From Subtercola sp. Z020 (GTDB lineage Bacteria > Actinomycetota > Actinomycetes > Actinomycetales > Microbacteriaceae), in the NCBI RefSeq assembly GCF_002931235.1, contig NZ_PSTT01000103.1:1-44288 (forward strand): a stretch of 44,288 nucleotides of DNA, in the 5' to 3' direction. The notes below the pieces were generated by a model. The model worked only from the letters and a program-made list of their open reading frames with translations. It was not told where the DNA came from and made no database searches. A program made the position numbers and the translations under genes. Positions 1 through 7,648 of this stretch are shown piece by piece; the first letter of the stretch is position 1, and each line of letters begins with the position of its first letter.

Positions 1-207
1 ACCGCATTCAATGTGACGGCCGGCTGATGGGCGCGAGCACGGGTCAGTCGCTCGGCACCGCCTCCTGCGACCTGGCGAGCACGAACACGGCCGCCATCGC
101 CAGCACTGCCCCCACGGGCATCCCGGTGCTCGCCAGGTCGCAGGAGGCGGTGCCGAGCGACTGACCCGTGCTCGCGCCCATCAGCCGGCCGTCACATTGA
201 ATGCGGT
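1..207. repeat. Perfect 82-bp inverted repeat at the window edge (possible fold-back)
   Basis: Bases 1-82 are the exact reverse complement of 126-207, around a 43-bp loop (83-125). The right arm holds the 3' end of the Ig-repeat gene and the start of the small ORF behind it; the left arm repeats the same last codons (TAFNVTAG, stop) on the plus strand. A perfect arm that begins at base 1 is what a fold-back chimera at a contig end looks like. A true inverted duplication would also fit if it continues beyond the window. Sequence left of about base 125 should be treated with caution. Confidence 0.95.
44..181 (-). CDS. 45-aa ORF with LASTG sorting-signal-like segment, coupled to the Ig-repeat gene
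   Basis: The ATG overlaps the stop of the Ig-repeat gene (TGATG), so translation would be coupled. The peptide has a Ser/Thr/Gly-rich start, then LASTG at residues 16-20, about 16 hydrophobic residues (MPVGAVLAMAAVFVLA) and an arginine. That is the order of a cell-wall sorting signal, and LAxTG is the motif class E sortases use. It is not in frame with the surface protein, so three readings are open: a separate anchor peptide; the real C-terminus of the surface protein moved out of frame by a 1-nt error or a frameshift; or the N-terminal membrane segment of the next gene. The last residues (from about R37) are encoded in the inverted-repeat arm and may be artefactual. No sortase gene is in the window. 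Confidence 0.45.
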   Translation of the reverse strand: MGASTGQSLGTASCDLASTGMPVGAVLAMAAVFVLARSQEAVPSD

Positions 208-2337
208 GCTGACGACGGAGACGGACCCCACGGTTGCCTGGAGGGTGTAGCCGTTGCCCGAGGCCAGCCCCGACAGCAGCGCCCCAGCGATCGAGACTCC
301 GCTGAAGGTCGCGACTCCCGACGCGTCACTCGTGACGACCACCGGGTTCGTCGACACGCCGTTCTGCCAGAGCCGGCCGACGCCGAGCAGGGAGGGGTTG
401 TTCGCGATGGAGAGGCTGATGGCGGTCGACACGGGGTTGCCGAACGCATCGACCGCGCTCACCTTGATCGCGGGCGAGAACGGGGTGCCGGAGACGATGT
501 TTCCCGGCTGCTGGGTGAACACCAGCGTGGCTGCGGCCCCTGCTGTGACCGTCTCGCTGAGCGAGGCCGACGTGAGGCCCGACGCCGCGGCCGTGATGGT
601 CGGCGTGCCGATCTTCGTGTCCCCGTAGTAGAAGGTGGCGGTACTGGCACCGGCGGCGATGCTGACGGTGGCGGGCGCAGCCCCGCTCGTCGGGCCGAAG
701 ACCGCGGTGCCCGAGGTGTTCGACGTCAGTGTGAGGGGGCTGGCGGTGGCCGAGGTGACCGCGTTGCCGAACGCGTCCTGACGCTGCACGGTGATGGCCG
801 TGCCGTTCGGAGTCGCCGAGGCGGGGGCCGAGCGGGTCGCCGACGTGAAGGCGAGCTTCGACGCGCTCGCGGGCGTGATCGTCTCGGTCTGGGTCGCCGA
901 GGTGAGCCCCGACAGGGCCGCCGTGATCACAGGTGTGCCGGCCCTGGTGTCTCCGTGGAAGAACGTCGCGGTGCTCGACCCGGTGGCGAACGACACGGTC
1001 GAACCCGCCGCACCGCTCGTCGGGGCGAAGATCGCGGTACCACCCGAGTTCGACGTGAGCGTCAGCGGTGTCACAGCCGTCGCCGGCGCCGGGTTGTTGA
1101 AGGCGTCCTGCCGCTGCACGGTGATCGCCGACGTGTTCGTCGTCGCCGAGGCCACCGCGGTGACGGCCACCGACGTGAAGACCAGCTTCGAGGCGGCAGC
1201 AGCGGCCACGGTCTCGACCTGGGTCGCCGAGGTCAGCCCGGTGGAGGCTGCGGTGATCGTCGGCGTGCCGACGCGGGTGTCGCCGTAGAAGAAGGTGGCC
1301 GTGCTCGAACCGGCCGCGATGCTCACGGTGGCGGCCGCCGCGAGGTTCGTCGGGGCGAAGACGGCGGTGCCGGCCGTGTTCGAGGTCAGCGTGAGCGCGC
1401 TCGCCGTGCCCGAGGTCACCGCATTGCCGAACGCATCCTGCCGCTGCACGGTGATGGCGGTGCTGTTCGTCGTCGCCGAGGCCGTCGTGGTCACCGGGGC
1501 CGAGGTGAAGGCCAGCTTCGAGGCGGCGGCGGGAGTGATGGTGAACGTGCCGCTGGTCGCTGCCGTCAGCCCCGGGCTCGCCGCGCTGAGGGTGTAGCCC
1601 GCTGCCGCCTTGTCGAGGGAGAGTCCGGCGAAGGTCGCGATGCCGCTGGAGTTCGTCAGCGCCGTCACCGTGCCCGAGAGCGTTCCGGCGGCGGGGTTGG
1701 TTCCGATCGACAGGGTGATCGCGACGCCGGCCGCCGCGACCGTGGTTCCGGCGGCGTTCTGCAGCGCCACCGCGATCGACGGCGTGATCGCGACACCCGC
1801 GACGGCGCTGGTCGGCTGCACGGTGAAGCCCAGTTTCGTCGCCGCGATGACGACGACACTGCCGCTTGATGCGCTCACCGCCGTCCAGCTGCGGAACACC
1901 GCCGTCACGGCATACGTGTAGGTGCCCGCGGCGACCCCGGTGTCACTGCACGACGTCGTCGTCAGCAGGGCGGTGGCCGAGCTGCCGCAAGCGGCGATGG
2001 TGCTGGCGCCTGCCGTTCGGGTCACGAAGTACCCGGTGGGCACGGTTGTGCCGCCGGATGCCGTCCAGCTGACGCTGACCGGCGAGGTGCTGGTCGCAGC
2101 CACGGTGACCCCGGTCGGCGCGTTGAGCGTGCCGCTGACAGCGGAGCCGACGCCGCGACCCGTCGAGCGCCAGAACGCATCGGCCGGCCCAGCGACGGGA
2201 ATGCCGGCGAGCACGAGCAGGGCGACCGCGAGCATCCCGCCGAGCCCCGCGCTGAGCCATCCGCGCACGCCGAACGGCAGGCGGTCCCACGATGATCTGT
2301 GGGCACGCCTGCCGTGTCGCGGTGGTGCGGTTCGCAT
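181..2337 (-). CDS. Secreted FnIII/Ig-like repeat surface protein with SipW-type signal region
   Basis: 718 aa. The N-terminus is basic, followed by a hydrophobic stretch (about residues 28-50) and AFWRSTGRGVGSA, which resembles the AYW(T)TGxGxG pattern after SipW-type signal peptides. Residues about 70-165 look like a fibronectin-III domain and about 165-272 like a bacterial Ig-like domain. Three near-identical units of about 110 residues follow (about 273-602), each opening with SKLxFTS, containing ITVQRQDAF and FxxGDT; a last Ig-like unit (about 603-718) contains VSAVDAFGNPVS. It is probably an extracellular adhesin or structural protein; the ligand is unknown. It lies 78 bp behind the TasA-like gene on the same strand, probably one operon. 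The ribosome site before the ATG is weak. There is no membrane anchor in this frame; an LASTG segment follows in another frame. Confidence 0.85.
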   Translation of the reverse strand: MRTAPPRHGRRAHRSSWDRLPFGVRGWLSAGLGGMLAVALLVLAGIPVAGPADAFWRSTGRGVGSAVSGTLNAPTGVTVAATSTSPVSVSWTASGGTTVPTGYFVTRTAGASTIAACGSSATALLTTTSCSDTGVAAGTYTYAVTAVFRSWTAVSASSGSVVVIAATKLGFTVQPTSAVAGVAITPSIAVALQNAAGTTVAAAGVAITLSIGTNPAAGTLSGTVTALTNSSGIATFAGLSLDKAAAGYTLSAASPGLTAATSGTFTITPAAASKLAFTSAPVTTTASATTNSTAITVQRQDAFGNAVTSGTASALTLTSNTAGTAVFAPTNLAAAATVSIAAGSSTATFFYGDTRVGTPTITAASTGLTSATQVETVAAAAASKLVFTSVAVTAVASATTNTSAITVQRQDAFNNPAPATAVTPLTLTSNSGGTAIFAPTSGAAGSTVSFATGSSTATFFHGDTRAGTPVITAALSGLTSATQTETITPASASKLAFTSATRSAPASATPNGTAITVQRQDAFGNAVTSATASPLTLTSNTSGTAVFGPTSGAAPATVSIAAGASTATFYYGDTKIGTPTITAAASGLTSASLSETVTAGAAATLVFTQQPGNIVSGTPFSPAIKVSAVDAFGNPVSTAISLSIANNPSLLGVGRLWQNGVSTNPVVVTSDASGVATFSGVSIAGALLSGLASGNGYTLQATVGSVSVVSTAFNVTAG

Positions 2338-2415
2338 GGTTCAGCTGACCGTTCGACCTGTTTCTGAAGGGCGGGGCACCCGATGCTGCGGCTCGGGCGT
2401 CACGCGGTCGATCGG

Positions 2416-2895
2416 CTAGCTGGCGGTGAAGTAGAGCGGAACGGTGGCGAGCTTGCAGCCGTCCTGGTTGACCGCGGCGCGGTTGATCATCTGGATGGTC
2501 ACCGTGCCGGTGACGGTGGCGCCCGGGTTCACGTTGCCGGTGGTGAAGGTGGGTGTTCCGACGGTGTAGTCGGCAGCCGAGCATCCGGTCACCGCGACCC
2601 ACGGGGTGCCGTCGGCGTTGGCGACGGCGGTGGTGACCGCGGCGAGGTTCTGCACACCGGTGCCCGGGTTCGTGACGATGAAGGTGACGGTGTCTGTCGG
2701 GCCGCCGGGCGTGAGGGCGGCGCCGGCCGTGGTCGAGGTGATGGTCCAGTTGACGGTGGTGCCGGTCGTGGCCGAGCCGGTTCCCGTACCGGTCGTGGTC
2801 CAGTAGGCGAAGGCCGCTGACCCACCACCCAGAACCAGAACGGCGGCGGTGACGATCGCGAAGACGCGCTTTTTCCTGTTGATGTGCTTAGGCAT
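2416..2895 (-). CDS. SipW-dependent-type secreted protein (TasA/CalY-like)
   Basis: 159 aa. The chosen ATG gives MPKHINRKKR, a hydrophobic core (about residues 11-25) and SAAFAYWTTTGTGTG; cleavage is expected near AFA|Y at residue 30. This is the actinobacterial SipW-type signal pattern, in which a dedicated type I signal peptidase processes TasA/CalY-like fibre or matrix proteins. The rest is a Thr/Val-rich beta-sandwich-like domain with two cysteines (GCSAA and DGCKL). A GGGGA ribosome site lies 5-10 nt before the ATG, which excludes the longer upstream start at 3075. It is the first gene of a minus-strand unit with the Ig-repeat protein. The expected SipW-like peptidase is not in the window and may lie beyond base 1. 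Function as a surface fibre or matrix protein is inferred from the family. Confidence 0.8.
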   Translation of the reverse strand: MPKHINRKKRVFAIVTAAVLVLGGGSAAFAYWTTTGTGTGSATTGTTVNWTITSTTAGAALTPGGPTDTVTFIVTNPGTGVQNLAAVTTAVANADGTPWVAVTGCSAADYTVGTPTFTTGNVNPGATVTGTVTIQMINRAAVNQDGCKLATVPLYFTAS

Positions 2896-2913
2896 GATTC
2901 CCCAAATATCGGT

Positions 2914-2941
2914 GTCGATGTGAAACATCGACGGCCGATGT
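2914..2941. promoter_or_regulatory. Alternating inverted half-sites upstream of the TasA-like gene
   Basis: GTCGATGT-GAA-ACATCGAC (2914-2932) is a perfect 8-bp inverted repeat with a 3-nt loop. Its right half pairs again with CGATGT at 2936-2941. The site lies 19-46 nt before the TasA-like start in the 200-bp gap shared with the divergent ATP-grasp gene. It could be a repressor operator or a 5'-UTR hairpin; which one is not visible. Confidence 0.45.
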
Positions 2942-3083
2942 TCTGGGGTATCGTGCCATTTCGAAAAAGCCGATTTCGCCGAACTCCCCCCAATGGTGTA
3001 TTGAGCTTTCGACAGCGGTTGCGGCCTGCCTCCAGCACCAGACGGGTGCAGCCGGCGGAAACACACCGGCAACACGGTGGGCC

Positions 3084-3089
3084 TAGGCT
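3084..3089 (+). promoter_or_regulatory. -10 box TAGGCT, leaderless start for ATP-grasp gene
   Basis: TAGGCT ends 6 nt before the ATG at 3096, so transcription should begin at or next to the start codon. No Shine-Dalgarno sequence lies between. The same spacing recurs at many genes in the window. Confidence 0.6.
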
Positions 3090-3095
3090 CTCACC

Positions 3096-4919
3096 ATGGT
3101 TGACCTGTTCGCCGGCTATGGCGCCACACTCCTGCCCCGCAAGCCGATCAAGGGTGCCAGCGCCTACGACGAGATGTTCCCCGAGCCGCACTCCTCGTCG
3201 CCGGTCGAGGCCAGGGCCGCCTACAGGGACATCTACAACGCTCTCGCCCGCATGACGCAGGAGGAGCTCCGCGGCCGCACGGATGCGCTCGCGAGCTCGT
3301 ACCTCGCCCAGGGCGTGACGTTCGACTTCGCGGGCGAGGAGCGGCCCTTCCCGCTCGACGCCGTGCCCCGCGTCATCGAACAGGCCGAATGGACCGGGGT
3401 CGAAGCCGGCATCAAGCAGCGCGTGCGCGCGCTCGAAGCGTTCCTCGCCGACATCTACGGCGCCCAGAACGCCATCCGCGACGGCGTCATCCCCGCCGGG
3501 CTGGTGAGTTCGTCGAGCCACTTCCACCGCGAGGCGGCGGGCATCGTGAGCGCGAACGGCGTGCGCATCCAGGTCTCGGGAATCGACCTCATCCGCGACG
3601 AGAAGGGCGCGTGGCGGGTGCTCGAAGACAACGTGCGGGTGCCCTCCGGCGTCAGCTACGTCATCTCGAACCGCCGCGTCATGGCCCAGACCCTGCCCGA
3701 ACTCTTCGTCAGCATGCGGGTGCGCCCCGTGGGCGACTACCCCAACAAGCTGCTGCAGGCCCTGCGGGCATCCGCCCCCGAAGGTGTCGAAGAACCGAAC
3801 GTCGTCGTGCTCACCCCGGGCGTCTACAACTCGGCGTACTTCGAGCACACGCTGCTGGCCCGCCTGATGGGCATCGAGCTCGTCGAGGGCCGCGACCTGT
3901 TCTGCTCGGGCGGGCGGGTCTGGATGCGCACGACGGCGGGGCCGACGCGCGTCGACGTGATCTACCGCCGGGTCGACGACGAGTTCCTCGACCCGTTGCA
4001 GTTCCGGGCGGATTCGATGCTCGGTTCGCCGGGCATCCTGCTCGCGGCGCGCCTCGGCAACGTCACCATCGCCAACGCGGTGGGCAACGGCGTGGCCGAC
4101 GACAAGCTCGTCTACACCTATCTTCCCGACCTGATCAGGTACTACCTCAGCGAGGAGCCCCTGCTGCCGAACGTCGACACCTGGCGCCTCGAAGACCCGG
4201 GAGCCCTCGAAGAGGTGCTCGACCGGCTCGATGAGCTCGTCGTGAAGCCCGTGGACGGTTCGGGCGGCAAGGGCCTCGTCGTGGGTCCGGCCGCGTCGAA
4301 GAAGGAGCTCGACGCGCTTCGTAAACGGCTCATCACAGACCCCCGGGGCTGGATTGCACAGCCCGTCGTGCAGCTGTCGACGATTCCGACGCTGGTCGAA
4401 GACGGGATGCGCCCGCGGCACGCCGACCTCCGCCCGTTCGCGGTCAACGACGGCAAGGACATCTGGGTGCTGCCGGGCGGCCTCACCCGCGTGGCGCTGC
4501 CCGAGGGGGAGCTGGTCGTCAACTCGTCGCAGGGCGGCGGGTCCAAAGACACCTGGGTGGTCGGTTTCGCCGGCGGATTCTCGCCGATCGACGGCACGGC
4601 GCAGGTCGCGCAGAACATCCAGGGGCTGGTCGCCGACCAGGCCGCCAACACGCAGGCCATCCCGATCGTGAAGCACGTGCCCGACCAGTCGCCCTACGAC
4701 AAGCCGCGCTCGCACCACGACCAGCAGGAGCAGCAGCAGCAGGCCGCCGCCCCGCGCCTCGGCGCGCCGCTCACCCTCGCCGCCCTCCCCCTCGCCTCCG
4801 GCGAGATGGGCACCTCCGTTCGAGACCGTCAGGCACACCTGTCGGTCTCGCCCGCAAGTGACGGTCTCACGATCGATACGGCTCCGGATGCCCGTTCCGA
4901 GCACGAGGGAGAGCGCTGA
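3096..4919 (+). CDS. Circularly permuted ATP-grasp protein (DUF404/DUF407 family)
   Basis: 607 aa, matching the circularly permuted type 2 ATP-grasp family (CpATPgrasp). Recognisable parts are the ISGIDLIRD segment near residue 165, LEDNVRVPSGVSYVISNRR (about 176-194), and VVKPVDGSGGKGLVVGP (about 384-400), the nucleotide-binding glycine-rich loop. Family members are thought to be amide ligases forming peptide-like bonds on an unknown substrate. It heads a three-gene operon with alpha-E and transglutaminase proteins, a well-known partnership, and its stop overlaps the next ATG (TGATG). The C-terminus is odd: after about residue 540 comes a Gln/His/Ala-rich tail, and the last roughly 40 codons are read through one copy of the window's palindromic repeat. 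The leaderless -10 box supports the start. Confidence 0.9.
   Translation: MVDLFAGYGATLLPRKPIKGASAYDEMFPEPHSSSPVEARAAYRDIYNALARMTQEELRGRTDALASSYLAQGVTFDFAGEERPFPLDAVPRVIEQAEWTGVEAGIKQRVRALEAFLADIYGAQNAIRDGVIPAGLVSSSSHFHREAAGIVSANGVRIQVSGIDLIRDEKGAWRVLEDNVRVPSGVSYVISNRRVMAQTLPELFVSMRVRPVGDYPNKLLQALRASAPEGVEEPNVVVLTPGVYNSAYFEHTLLARLMGIELVEGRDLFCSGGRVWMRTTAGPTRVDVIYRRVDDEFLDPLQFRADSMLGSPGILLAARLGNVTIANAVGNGVADDKLVYTYLPDLIRYYLSEEPLLPNVDTWRLEDPGALEEVLDRLDELVVKPVDGSGGKGLVVGPAASKKELDALRKRLITDPRGWIAQPVVQLSTIPTLVEDGMRPRHADLRPFAVNDGKDIWVLPGGLTRVALPEGELVVNSSQGGGSKDTWVVGFAGGFSPIDGTAQVAQNIQGLVADQAANTQAIPIVKHVPDQSPYDKPRSHHDQQEQQQQAAAPRLGAPLTLAALPLASGEMGTSVRDRQAHLSVSPASDGLTIDTAPDARSEHEGER
4797..4871. repeat. 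REP-like palindromic element, copy A (inside a coding region)
   Basis: It shares GGCGAGATGGGCACC on the left and GGTCTCGCCCGCAAGTGACG on the right with copy B at 6701-6772. The left outer arm is missing, so this copy is partial. It is read in frame as residues about 568-592 of the ATP-grasp protein. Confidence 0.75.
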
Positions 4920-5851
4920 TGCTGAGCCGCATCGCTGAGAGCCTGTTCTGGATCGGGCGGTACATCGAGCGCAGCGACGGTACGGCGCGCATCCTCGACG
5001 TGCACCTGCAACTTCTGCTCGAAGACCCGTGGATCGAGGAGAACCTCGCCTGCCGGTCGCTGCTCGCAGTGATGGGCAGCGACATCCCGCCCGACGACCA
5101 CGAACTGACGCGGGCCGACGTGCTCGACATTCTCGCGGTCGACCGCACGCAACCGGCGTCGATCGCCTACTCGCTCGGTGCTGCCCGCGAGAACGCCCGG
5201 CGGGCCCGCGAGATCGTGTCGACGGAGCTCTGGGAGTGCCTCAACACGACGCGCGCACGCATGCCGCGGCGCATCGCGGTGGAGAAGACGCACGAGTTCT
5301 TCGCCTGGGTCAGGGAGCGTTCGGCGCTCGCCGTCGGCATCCAGGAGTCCGCGGCATCCAGAGACGAAGCCTGGCACTTCTTCACGCTCGGGCGCTCGCT
5401 CGAACGGGCCGACATGACCGCGCGACTGCTCGCGACCCGGTCGCTGACCGAAGCCTCTGGGCCGTCGTGGACGACCATTCTGCGCTCGTGCGGCGCGTAC
5501 GAGTCGTACCTCCGCACCTACCGCGGGGTGCCGTCGGCGCGAAACGCCGCCGAGTTCCTGCTGCTCGACCGGCTCTTCCCCCGCTCGATCCTCTACTCGG
5601 TCTCGCGTGCCGAGCAGAGCCTCCGCGACATCGAACCGCGCAACACCCGCCTCGCGGTGACCGACCAGGCGCAGCGCCTGCTCGGCCAGATCCGCAGCCA
5701 ACTGGAGTACCGACCGATCATGGACATCCTGCACGACCTCCCGCACCAGATGGATCTCGTGCAGGAGGCGACCAGCGAGGCCTCGGAGGCGATTCGCCAG
5801 CGGTACTTCCCGACGAACGCGGCACCGAGCTGGGTGGGAGAGCACGTATGA
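4919..5851 (+). CDS. Alpha-E domain protein (DUF403)
   Basis: 310 aa, all-helical, beginning MLSRIAESLFWIGRYIERSD, the typical opening of alpha-E (DUF403) proteins. The start overlaps the ATP-grasp stop by one base and the end overlaps the transglutaminase start by four (ATGA), so the three genes are translated as a set. The family has no proven biochemical role; it nearly always sits beside circularly permuted ATP-grasp and transglutaminase genes and is thought to act in the same peptide-ligation or cleavage pathway. Conserved-looking landmarks are the N-terminal RIAESLFWIGRY helix, NARRAREIVSTELWE (about residues 90-104), and a C-terminal HQMDLVQEATSEASEAIRQRYF segment. No signal peptide or membrane segment, so cytoplasmic. 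Confidence 0.9.
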   Translation: MLSRIAESLFWIGRYIERSDGTARILDVHLQLLLEDPWIEENLACRSLLAVMGSDIPPDDHELTRADVLDILAVDRTQPASIAYSLGAARENARRAREIVSTELWECLNTTRARMPRRIAVEKTHEFFAWVRERSALAVGIQESAASRDEAWHFFTLGRSLERADMTARLLATRSLTEASGPSWTTILRSCGAYESYLRTYRGVPSARNAAEFLLLDRLFPRSILYSVSRAEQSLRDIEPRNTRLAVTDQAQRLLGQIRSQLEYRPIMDILHDLPHQMDLVQEATSEASEAIRQRYFPTNAAPSWVGEHV

Positions 5852-6693
5852 ACCGCCTGCGCATCCGGCACGTCACGGGGTACCGCTACGAGGGTGAGGT
5901 GGGGGCGTCGTACAACGAGGCGCGCATGCTGCCGGTGTCGTCGGACGGGCAGTTCGTGCTGTTCTCGAACCTCGAGATCTCGCCGCTGTCGTCGAACCAC
6001 TCGTACCTCGACTACTGGGGCACGAAAGTGTCGTCGTTCGAGGTGCTGACGCCGCACAAAGAGCTGTCGCTCACCGCGAACTCGCTCATCGAGGTGCGGC
6101 CGCGCGAGCATCCCGCCCACGTGCTGACCTGGGAGTCGCTGCGCGAGGAGTCGGCGCGCGTGACCTCGACGATCGAGCAGGTCAAGCAGACGAAGCTGAC
6201 CGACCCGCCCGACGAGGTGGCGGCTCTCGCGGCCTCGATCGCCTCATCGTACGAGAACGTCTGCGACGCAGCGCTTGCCATCTGCTCGGAGATCGGCAAC
6301 CAGGTCGAATACATGACCGGGGTGACGGGCGTGCACACGAACGCGCGCGAGGCGTGGGTGGAGAAGAAGGGCGTCTGCCAGGACATCACGCACATCGCGC
6401 TCGGTGCGCTGCGGTCGGTGGGCATCCCGGCGCGCTACGTGTCGGGATATCTGCACCCGCGGCCGTCGGCCGGCATCGGCGAGACGGTGACGGGGGAGTC
6501 GCACGCCTGGGTGGAATGGTTCTGCGGCGACTGGCGCGGCTTCGACCCGACGAACTCGATCGACATCGGCGATCGGCACGTGACGATCGGCCGGGGCCGC
6601 GACTACAACGACGTGGCGCCGCTGCGCGGGGTCTACGCGGGGCCCTTCGGCTCCCGCCTCTTCGTGAAGGTGGAGATCACGCGCGAGGCGTGA
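5848..6693 (+). CDS. Transglutaminase-like cysteine protease/ligase
   Basis: 281 aa, starting MNRLRIRHVTGYRYEG, the usual opening of bacterial transglutaminase-like proteins with an N-terminal beta domain (residues about 1-90). The catalytic core is complete: Cys177 in KKGVCQDITH, His219 in GESHAWVEW, Asp233 in GFDPTNS. No signal peptide. Members of this family hydrolyse or transfer amide bonds; together with the ATP-grasp partner, one enzyme may build a peptide-like product and the other trim it. It is the last gene of the operon and overlaps the alpha-E gene by 4 nt. A palindromic repeat begins 8 nt behind its stop and may stop transcription. Confidence 0.92.
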   Translation: MNRLRIRHVTGYRYEGEVGASYNEARMLPVSSDGQFVLFSNLEISPLSSNHSYLDYWGTKVSSFEVLTPHKELSLTANSLIEVRPREHPAHVLTWESLREESARVTSTIEQVKQTKLTDPPDEVAALAASIASSYENVCDAALAICSEIGNQVEYMTGVTGVHTNAREAWVEKKGVCQDITHIALGALRSVGIPARYVSGYLHPRPSAGIGETVTGESHAWVEWFCGDWRGFDPTNSIDIGDRHVTIGRGRDYNDVAPLRGVYAGPFGSRLFVKVEITREA

Positions 6694-6700
6694 CCTCGCC

Positions 6701-6772
6701 CGCGAGACGGTCACTTGCGGGCGAGATGGCCACCTCTACCTGGCGGTCTCGCCCGCAGGTGACCATCTCGCG
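6701..6772. repeat. REP-like palindromic element, copy B
   Basis: The fullest copy. Outer arms CGCGAGACGGTCAC and GTGACCATCTCGCG flank inner arms TGCGGGCGAGA and TCTCGCCCGCA, so the whole 72 bp can fold into one long imperfect hairpin. It fills the gap between the transglutaminase stop and the hydrolase promoter and could serve as terminator or mRNA stabiliser. Confidence 0.85.
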
Positions 6773-6796
6773 ACCGCGGTCGGCCCGCAGAGCGGG

Positions 6797-6802
6797 CACA
6801 AT
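6797..6802 (+). promoter_or_regulatory. -10-like box CACAAT, N6 before hydrolase GTG
   Basis: CACAAT ends 6 nt before the GTG at 6809. It is a weaker match than the TANNNT boxes elsewhere, and the six bases between (GGGGGA) could alternatively act as a ribosome site. Confidence 0.4.
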
Positions 6803-6808
6803 GGGGGA

Positions 6809-7648
6809 GTGCCCCACTTCACCGATGAACACGGCGTTCGCATCACGTACTACCGCTGGCTGGTCGAGAACCCCCGCGGAGTGGTGCAGCTCTCGCACGG
6901 GCTCGGCGAATACGCGGGCCGCTACGTCGAGCTCGCCGCCGAGCTGAACGCGGCCGGGTACTCCGTCTACGCGAACGACCACCGCGGCCACGGACAGACC
7001 GGACTCGACCAGTACAGCGGCGACCGCTCGCAGTTCGGCCGCCTCGGCCCGGGCGGCCTGCGGGCGACGATCGCGGGCATCCGGCAGTTCACGGCGTTGA
7101 TCGCCACGAAGAACCCGGGACTTCCGCTCTTCCTGCTCGCGCAGAGTTGGGGCTCGCTGATGGCGCAGATCATTGTCAACGGTTCGTCCAAACCGTACGC
7201 CGGCCTCGTGTTGGTCGGTTCGGCCTACCGGATGCCCGGGTCGATGGATGGCGGCGACCTCAGCCGACGGCACCGCCCACCCGGCGGCGGCCACGGCTAC
7301 GAGTGGTTGAGCCGGGATGTCGCCGTGCAGACGGCAGCCGCAGCCGACGAGTTCATGTTCGAAGCGAAGGTGCTGAAGCTGTTCGGGCTGGCAGACGGAC
7401 TCCGCCTCTTCGGCCGCCCGGCGCGGCGCTTCGACTCCGACCTGCCGGTGCTCATCCTGTCGGGAACCGACGACATCCTCGGCGGGGAGAAGAGCGCCCA
7501 GAAGCTCGCGGCGGCCTACCGGCGCGGAGGTCTGAGCGACGTGACGGTGCAGCTGTACCAGGATGCCCGCCACGAGGTTCTGCGAGAGACGAACCGCGAC
7601 GAGGTCGTCGCCGACCTCCTCGCCTGGCTGGCCGCCCACCCCGCCTGA
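6809..7648 (+). CDS. Alpha/beta hydrolase, monoacylglycerol-lipase type
   Basis: 279 aa. The HGLGEYAGRY oxyanion region (about residues 30-39), the ANDHRGHG segment (55-62), nucleophile Ser113 in AQSWGS, acid Asp221/222 in SGTDDILGG and His255 in DARHEV together match the monoacylglycerol lipase / lysophospholipase (Hydrolase_4) family. It probably releases fatty acids from monoglycerides or related esters in the cytoplasm. No signal peptide. The nucleophile elbow has Ala instead of the first Gly of GxSxG. It is monocistronic, flanked by a palindromic repeat upstream and a 140-bp gap downstream. Confidence 0.88.
   Translation: MPHFTDEHGVRITYYRWLVENPRGVVQLSHGLGEYAGRYVELAAELNAAGYSVYANDHRGHGQTGLDQYSGDRSQFGRLGPGGLRATIAGIRQFTALIATKNPGLPLFLLAQSWGSLMAQIIVNGSSKPYAGLVLVGSAYRMPGSMDGGDLSRRHRPPGGGHGYEWLSRDVAVQTAAAADEFMFEAKVLKLFGLADGLRLFGRPARRFDSDLPVLILSGTDDILGGEKSAQKLAAAYRRGGLSDVTVQLYQDARHEVLRETNRDEVVADLLAWLAAHPA

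Noticed and set aside
27..164. Plus-strand 45-aa ORF inside the inverted repeat
   Set aside because: It is the mirror image of the minus-strand ORF with a broken hydrophobic segment; expected from the inverted repeat alone.
1067..1085. Second ECF41-type promoter (TGTCACA inside the Ig-repeat gene)
   Set aside because: No CGTC at 15-17 nt spacing and it lies antisense within a coding repeat.
2589..4904. 771-aa minus-strand open frame opposite the ATP-grasp gene
   Set aside because: It is an Arg/Asp/Val-rich shadow of a confidently identified gene, lacks any domain and has no start signal; high GC makes antisense frames long.
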